This document shows positions 59,563-64,000 of a stretch of 64,000 nt of DNA, piece after piece. The DNA is from Azorhizobium oxalatiphilum (GTDB taxonomy: Bacteria; Pseudomonadota; Alphaproteobacteria; Rhizobiales; Xanthobacteraceae). The stretch spans positions 1,207,743 through 1,271,742 of the forward strand of contig NZ_BMCT01000001.1 in NCBI RefSeq assembly GCF_014635325.1. Direction: 5' to 3'. The translations under genes were made by a program, and so were the position numbers. The notes beneath the pieces were generated by a model. It did no database searches, was not told the DNA's origin, and saw only the letters and a program-made list of their open reading frames with translations. Each line of letters starts with the position of its first letter. Position 1 is the stretch's first letter.

Positions 59563-60779
59563 GTGAGATCGAGGCGGAGGTCCTGCGGGTCGGGGCGCAG
59601 GGCGACGGGCTGGCGGCGGGCGGGCTGTTCGTGCCCTATGGTTTGCCGGGCGAGCTGATCGCCGGCCAGCGGGAGAAGGACAGGCTCATCAAGCCGCGGG
59701 TGCTGAAGGCCAGCCCCGAGCGGGTGGAGCCGGAATGCCGGCACTTCGGCATCTGCGGCGGCTGCCTGCTCCAGCATTGGGAGACCTCTGCCTATCGCAG
59801 CTGGAAGCGCGGCCTCGTGGTCGAGGCGCTTTCGCGCGAGGGCGTGGAAACGCAGGTGCATCAACTGGTTGATGCCCATGGCGAGGGGCGGCGGCGGGCC
59901 ATCTTCCATGCCCGCCAGATCGGGCCGCGCACCATTGTCGGCTTTGCCGAGCGCAAGTCCCATTCCATGGTGCCCATCGTGGAATGCCCCATTCTGGCAC
60001 CGGCGCTGGATCAGGCCTTGCCGGTTGCCAAAGCGGTGGCGGAGGCGCTGGCGGGGCAGAAGAAGCCGCTCGATCTACATGTGACGGCCACTGAATCCGG
60101 GCTCGATCTGGACTTCCGGGGCTCCGGCCCGTTGCCGCCTATGCTGTTGATGGATCTGGCGGAAATCGCCGAGCGGTTCGATCTCGCCCGGCTCACCCGG
60201 CATGGGGAGATGGTGGTGCAGCGGCGTCTGCCCTTCCTGCCCATGGGCCTTGCCCGGGTCGAGCTTCCGCCCGCCTCCTTCCTTCAGGCCACCGCCGCCG
60301 GCGAGGCCATGCTGGCCGGGGCGGTGGAAGAGGGGGTGAGGGGGGCGAAGAGCGTCGCCGATTTGTTCTGCGGGGTCGGCACCTTTGCGCTGCGGCTGGC
60401 GTCCCATGCGCGCGTAAGGGGTTATGAATTCAGCGAAAGTGCCATCACGGCCATGCTGAAGGCGGTGCGCGGCACGCCGGGCCTGAAGGGCGCCGAGGGC
60501 GAGGTGCGTGATCTCTTCCGCCGCCCGCTCATGCCGGACGAACTCCAGCGTTTCGAAGCGGTTGTGATCGATCCGCCGCGTCAGGGCGCGGAGGCGCAGG
60601 CCCATGAGCTGGCCCGCTCCAAGGTGGAGCGGCTCGCCTATGTGTCCTGCTCGGCGGCCACCTTCGCCCGCGATGCCCGCATCCTCATGGCCGGCGGCTT
60701 CAGGTTGGCGGGGGTAACACCATACGACCAGTTCCGCTATTCGCCCCATGTGGAGCTGGTCGGACTGTTCCATCGCTGA
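59559..60779 (+). CDS. TrmA/RlmD-family class I SAM RNA (uracil-5-)methyltransferase
   Basis: A 406-residue protein: TRAM-like N-terminus (AEVLRVGAQGDGLAAGGLFV), an Fe-S cluster site CRHFGICGGC with a fourth cysteine in VECPILAP, SAM loop VADLFCGVGTFALRLA, VVIDPPRQGAEAQ and the catalytic cysteine in LAYVSCSAATFARDA. The family makes 5-methyluridine in 23S rRNA or tRNA. Alphaproteobacteria usually carry one copy beside tlyA; whether it modifies U1939 or U747 cannot be told. Confidence 0.92.
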   Translation: MSEIEAEVLRVGAQGDGLAAGGLFVPYGLPGELIAGQREKDRLIKPRVLKASPERVEPECRHFGICGGCLLQHWETSAYRSWKRGLVVEALSREGVETQVHQLVDAHGEGRRRAIFHARQIGPRTIVGFAERKSHSMVPIVECPILAPALDQALPVAKAVAEALAGQKKPLDLHVTATESGLDLDFRGSGPLPPMLLMDLAEIAERFDLARLTRHGEMVVQRRLPFLPMGLARVELPPASFLQATAAGEAMLAGAVEEGVRGAKSVADLFCGVGTFALRLASHARVRGYEFSESAITAMLKAVRGTPGLKGAEGEVRDLFRRPLMPDELQRFEAVVIDPPRQGAEAQAHELARSKVERLAYVSCSAATFARDARILMAGGFRLAGVTPYDQFRYSPHVELVGLFHR

Positions 60780-60793
60780 CGGTGGCACACGGT

Positions 60794-60968
60794 GACACGG
60801 ACGGTCGCCGATGGCCCCGCCTTGTCCCCGTTATGGACAGGGACAGTGTCCGTGCCGGCGGCGGGGGCTCGCGCCTTCTGCCGCAAGGCGCGGCCTGCTG
60901 AGCGCCTGCCCAGTGTGCCATCGGATGGCCACAGATGGACAGGGACATGTCCGCGCCATGGGACAGTG
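60794..60968. repeat. Cluster of GGACA/TGTCC elements between convergent genes
   Basis: ATGGACAGGGACA occurs at 60833-60845 and 60935-60947. Each is followed by a TGTCC arm, giving GGACAGTGTCC and the perfect palindrome GGACATGTCC (60942-60951). More TGTCC/GGACA words lie at 60823 and 60961, and GACACGGAC (60794) faces GTCCGTGCC (60848). The region can fold strongly as RNA. No coding frame is credible in it. Confidence 0.6.
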
Positions 60969-61041
60969 GCGCGGGCGACACACGGCGATGCGTGCGATGG
61001 AGAGGCGCGGAAGGGATGCACGGGCCTCCGTTCTGCCGGGC

Positions 61042-61980
61042 TCACGGTGCCGAGGCGGCTCGCAATATTTCCTGCTCATAAGCCACGATGAACGGGAGGC
61101 TGGTTTTCACCTGCTCATCACGCTCCCTGGCATCCTTGTAGGGAGGGTGCCAATAGCCGAGATTGTGAAGGGCTTCATGCGCGATCTTGGAAGCCCAGAA
61201 GGATGGATTGTCGAAGCTGTCGCTTCCCGATGACATTTTGTCTGTGCTCAGACGAATGTACAGAAAGGATCCGGGAGGTGATAGCCGATTTAATTGCGTG
61301 TCAGGGCGATAGTAAAAATCATGATATCCACCGCCCCACCAAGTCTGGTCGGAGTAAGAGGAGATCACCAGCGCGGGGCGGCGATCCGCAGGTCCTGTGA
61401 GGGCGTGCTTCATTTCGTCGTAGAATGCTTCCGCGCTCACGGGCTTCAAGCGGCTCTTCAAGTACAGCCGATACCCGTTCGTAACGCCGGTGACGGTTCC
61501 GTCCGTGACTGTTCGGCTGGGAGTGGGAAGAGGATTGTCCGCAGCCCGGCGGAAGGCATTTTCGATGACCTCCCTGTTCAGGGCGGTCTTCAGAAAGAGG
61601 TGCCCGGCTTTTTCAAGAACCGGCTTCATATGTTCCGGAAAGGCCGGGTCGAGAATGAGTGACATCGCTCTGCCGGATGCGGGGTCTTCCACATTCGGAG
61701 CCAGGCGGCTGAAGTCTCTCAGGGAAAAATATTGAGCGAGGGCGCGATTGAGCTGGAGGGTCTTCTCATCTGCTTCGGCGGTTCTGCGGGCCGTATCCAG
61801 CTTTTCGATTTCAGCGATACGCAGCTTGAAATCATCGATCTGCTCCGCCCGAAGCAGATCGGAATAAGGTTCGTTTTGCCAGATCCATTGAGGCAGCCAA
61901 ATGGGGTAACGGTCCTCAGCATTGGCGCCCGTAAGCGATGCCAGAGTGAGAGCTGTCACCATTAGAGAAATATAGCGCAC
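61042..61980 (-). CDS. Secreted putative zinc metalloprotease with metzincin-like motif
   Basis: A 312-residue protein with a signal peptide (MVTALTLASLTGANA core). A helical, charged region (LLRAEQIDDFKLRIAEIEKL and on to about residue 85) precedes a C-terminal half containing WWGGGYHDFYYRPDTQLNRL, IRLSTDKMSSGSDSFDNPSF and HEALHNLGYWH at 268-278. That last motif is an exact HExxHxxGxxH zinc site. There is no methionine after it in the last 34 residues, so the metzincin Met-turn is missing. No family is recognised. Its codon use is clearly poorer in G+C than its neighbours, a sign of transfer. GTG 61980 or ATG 61962 starts it. Confidence 0.72.
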   Translation of the reverse strand: MRYISLMVTALTLASLTGANAEDRYPIWLPQWIWQNEPYSDLLRAEQIDDFKLRIAEIEKLDTARRTAEADEKTLQLNRALAQYFSLRDFSRLAPNVEDPASGRAMSLILDPAFPEHMKPVLEKAGHLFLKTALNREVIENAFRRAADNPLPTPSRTVTDGTVTGVTNGYRLYLKSRLKPVSAEAFYDEMKHALTGPADRRPALVISSYSDQTWWGGGYHDFYYRPDTQLNRLSPPGSFLYIRLSTDKMSSGSDSFDNPSFWASKIAHEALHNLGYWHPPYKDARERDEQVKTSLPFIVAYEQEILRAASAP

Positions 61981-62086
61981 CGTTCATTCCCCCCAACCCA
62001 AGGAGGGAATGTAAATTTAGGTTGCATAAATTGGAAGTAGTATTTGGGTTTGCTGTATCCCTTTCGGGAGCGACGCCCCGCCCCGC

Positions 62087-63064
62087 TCAATTATTCCAGC
62101 GCTCGCCCCAGATGCGCTCGCCCACGGTGCAGGAGACGCGGGGCGGGTTGACGGCCGGAACCACCAGGGGCGCGCGCGGCGGTGGCTTCACGCCCGCCAC
62201 CTCGAGAACCATCTTGGTCTTGATGGCGCGGATGAATTCCTCGCGCTCGCGCACCGGGATGACGAAGGCGCCGGGGCCGCCGATCACGCAGTCCTCGTAA
62301 TATTGATCGAGGTTCTCGATATCGAGGGACGCGGAATTGGGCCGCTTCAGCATCAGGGGCAGGCCGTTGATGGTGATGCCGCGCGATACCACCTCGTCGC
62401 GGGTGGTATCGACGCGCGGGCCCTGATTGTTCACCCCGTCGCCGGAGACGTCGATCACCTGCCGGAGCGCCTTGTAGCCACTGTCCGGAAACAGCGCCGC
62501 CGAGAACAGCAGGCCGCCGGAAATGGAGGTGCGGTAGACCCGGCGTAGCGGGGCGCTGGCGATCTCGGCGGAAACGGCGCGGGCGCTCTCCGGCCCGTCG
62601 ATCATCCGCCACGGCATCACCAGCTTCTGCTCGCCATCTCCAGCCCATTCCACATAGGCGACGATGATGCGCCCGTTGGGGCCGAGCTTCAGGGCGGTGA
62701 GGAATTCCGGGGAGACGAGGGCCTGCGCATAGCCTTCCCGTTGCAGCGCCTGCTCCTCCACATCCATGGAATAGGAGACGTCCACCGCCAGCACGAGGGC
62801 CACGTCCACCGTGGGCAGGGCGGTGGAGCGGGAGACGCCGGCCGCCTGCGCCATGGGGAGGGGCAGGGCGCCGGCAAGACCTGCGGCAAGAGCGGCGGCG
62901 AGGGCGAGGCAGGCGAAGCGACGTCCTCGATGAGGGCGATCCGCCTCGCGGCCCTCGGCGATGCGGGAACCGATGGTGCGGCGCGCTTCCATGCGGGAAC
63001 CAATGGTTCGGCGCCCGATGGTCAAGCCGTTCTCGATCCAGCGTCTGACTGTCCAGCGTCCCAT
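62087..63064 (-). CDS. DUF1194 (von Willebrand A-like) secreted protein
   Basis: A 325-residue protein. VDVALVLAVDVSYSMDVEEQ gives the MIDAS-type DxSxS of a VWA fold. EGYAQALVSPEFLTAL, TSISGGLLFSAALF and RQVIDVSGDGVNNQGPRVDT are DUF1194 blocks. A hydrophobic export signal (FACLALAAALAAGLAGALPL) begins only near residue 50, after a basic N-terminal extension that carries a duplicated RRTIGSR unit. ATG 63064 has GGAGG upstream. It is likely periplasmic and metal-binding. Function unknown. Confidence 0.88.
   Translation of the reverse strand: MGRWTVRRWIENGLTIGRRTIGSRMEARRTIGSRIAEGREADRPHRGRRFACLALAAALAAGLAGALPLPMAQAAGVSRSTALPTVDVALVLAVDVSYSMDVEEQALQREGYAQALVSPEFLTALKLGPNGRIIVAYVEWAGDGEQKLVMPWRMIDGPESARAVSAEIASAPLRRVYRTSISGGLLFSAALFPDSGYKALRQVIDVSGDGVNNQGPRVDTTRDEVVSRGITINGLPLMLKRPNSASLDIENLDQYYEDCVIGGPGAFVIPVREREEFIRAIKTKMVLEVAGVKPPPRAPLVVPAVNPPRVSCTVGERIWGERWNN
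62961..63020. repeat. Tandem 30-bp duplication inside the DUF1194 gene
   Basis: ATGCGGGAACC(G/A)ATGGT(G/T)CGGCGC occurs at 62961-62984 and 62991-63014, a 30-bp period with two differences over 24 bp. It encodes the repeated RRTIGSR in the N-terminal extension. Confidence 0.75.
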
Positions 63065-63359
63065 TCGGCAGCCTCCGCTACCGGCTCGGCGGCCGGCTCA
63101 GGCGTGCGACACTTTGGTCATGCTGCCATTGATACGGTCGCGGCAAAAGAGCGGATGTTGCCAGATCGCCGCGTGTTCATATGACCTCGCGGAAGGGCTG
63201 GCGCCCCCTGTTACCGGCAGGGCGTGGCACGGGCCATGTCGGGTGCTGCCGCCCGGCCATCCGCCCCGTCTGCGGCAGGGGGCCGGAATGCCTGCGGCAG
63301 CGCCCGCCGCCGGTCAGCGGCGCAGGCTTTCCGCCACAGCCACGGCATCCACCCCGGCC

Positions 63360-63557
63360 GGCTGGCGCATGGGGGCGGCGGGATCGGTCGCCGCCCGCCA
63401 TCTGGTGGCCGGCGGGCGGGAGAGCATGGCCGGGATCGCGCTGAAGGTGGGCTATGGCCCGGCGAGCGCCGTCTCCGCCGCCTTCGCCCGCCACGTTGGC
63501 CTTCCGCCCGCCCGATATGCGCAGCAGGCGCTGATGGGGCAGGTGCTGGCGGGATAG
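63360..63557 (+). pseudogene. AraC-family regulator remnant (C-terminal helix-turn-helix)
   Basis: The frame ending TAG at 63557 reads GWRMGAAGSVAARHLVAGGR, then ESMAGIALKVGYGPASAVSA and AFARHVGLPPARYAQQ. This is the second half of an AraC DNA-binding domain (usual form RWRM...GYGSxSAFSxAFxRxxGxPPxxYR). The first helix-turn-helix and the ligand domain are not present in any frame upstream. No start or ribosome site is seen. It is a decayed fragment. Confidence 0.65.
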
Positions 63558-63637
63558 GTGCTGGCGCTCCAGGGGGTATGAGCGAGGCAGGTGAGGCGCG
63601 TGTGGCGAGAGTGCGCGGGCATCGGATGTCGCGCCGT

Positions 63638-63816
63638 GCCCCCTCCCTAACCCTCCCCCGCAAGCGGGAGAGGGGACCTGTTGCGCAGGCGAGGTGGGGA
63701 GTGCCCGGACGACGGGCCTTGGAATGCAATATTGAGCGGTTGAAAAACACAGCCTGGGCTTTCACCTGCGGGCGGGAAAGCCCTCTCCCGCTTGCGGGGG
63801 AGGGTTGGGAGGGGGC
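63638..63816. repeat. Inverted repeat element (REP-like pair)
   Basis: The left arm 63638-63674 and the reverse complement of 63781-63816 agree except for one inserted T. Each arm holds CCCTCCCCCGCAAGCGGGAG, itself partly palindromic. The arms flank about 105 bp of unique sequence. The arrangement resembles intergenic elements common in alphaproteobacteria. No gene lies within. Confidence 0.75.
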
Positions 63817-63914
63817 AGCGTGGGGCGCCACACACAGGCGGCCGCCCTCCGATCGGCGTTTGCGGCCGCTCGCCGATCCGCCCTCCCGCACGCCCTGCCT
63901 CAGGCTGCCCCGCC

Positions 63915-64000
63915 TCACCCCTTCCCCTTCTCCTTCCTGAACTCCGCATAGCGCTCATCCGCCATGCCGCGCAGGGCCCGGCCGATGGCCGCGTATTCAT
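63915..64000 (-). CDS. C-terminal end of an unidentified gene
   Basis: The minus frame ending TGA at 63915 reads EYAAIGRALRGMADERYAEF, then RKEKGKG, and is open to the right edge. The charged helical tail is protein-like, but 27 residues are too few to name a family. Confidence 0.4.
   Translation of the reverse strand, partial: EYAAIGRALRGMADERYAEFRKEKGKG

Noticed and set aside
62961-63359. Upstream extension of the AraC-like frame as a full gene
   Set aside because: The first 130 codons overlap the DUF1194 5' end and do not resemble an AraC ligand or first helix-turn-helix domain; only the last 65 residues do.

Overview
The window looks like a chromosomal segment of a high-G+C alphaproteobacterium of the order Hyphomicrobiales, probably near Xanthobacteraceae (lineage is inference). 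Support: the block murA / DUF2948 / hisD / UPF0262 / low-Mr phosphatase / maf / yacG, the order xseB ... dxs / tlyA / rRNA methyltransferase, paralogues of DUF992, DUF1236, DUF930 and DUF1194 that are common in this order, a likely EcfG-type stress promoter, a PleC/PdhS-like kinase, and GTG/TTG starts with stop-start overlaps. No prophage, insertion sequence or CRISPR array was seen.

1-8,320: a catabolic cluster. It holds a partial acyl-CoA dehydrogenase, a beta-keto acid cleavage enzyme, an alcohol dehydrogenase remnant, a CurA-like reductase, a FadR-type GntR regulator, a CitE-like lyase, an orphan Bug/TTT binding protein, a class III CoA-transferase and a MaoC hydratase. Two identical 21-bp sites with a FadR-like palindrome lie in its two divergent promoter regions. 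CoA-transferase, hydratase and lyase together match the logic of itaconate/mesaconate/citramalyl-CoA degradation, so the substrate is probably a small (methyl-branched) dicarboxylate.

8,631-18,050: tRNA-Thr(CGU), then the conserved murA-hisD-maf-yacG block, interrupted by a secreted alpha/beta hydrolase and without infA at its usual place, then an omega-aminotransferase and a small glycine-zipper DUF1236 protein behind a candidate EcfG promoter.

18,100-35,000: mostly housekeeping and envelope genes: GSTs, rlmJ, a secreted RNase T2 with an overlapping secreted partner, Tat-exported msrP, three tandem DUF992 genes, aspartate aminotransferase, uvrB with long terminal extensions, a diguanylate cyclase, DUF2478, DUF930 and a DEAD-box helicase.

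35,200-43,200: a PAS-rich sensor kinase, LysR, an EamA exporter divergent from an Lrp regulator, and modC divergent from modAB with an inverted repeat across the short promoter gap.

43,200-60,800: pepN, a MarR/membrane-protein divergent pair with palindromic sites, an acyltransferase, hisG-hisZ, xseB, an inserted group (isoprenylcysteine-methyltransferase-like protein, membrane lipase-like protein, glycosyltransferase, RgpF-like protein), dxs, two small secreted proteins, tlyA and an rlmD/TrmA-type methyltransferase.

60,800-64,000: accessory. An intergenic cluster of GGACA/TGTCC repeats, an unusual lower-G+C secreted protein with a perfect HExxHxxGxxH zinc motif, a DUF1194 protein with a duplicated N-terminus, an AraC remnant, an inverted repeat element and the tail of an unidentified gene.
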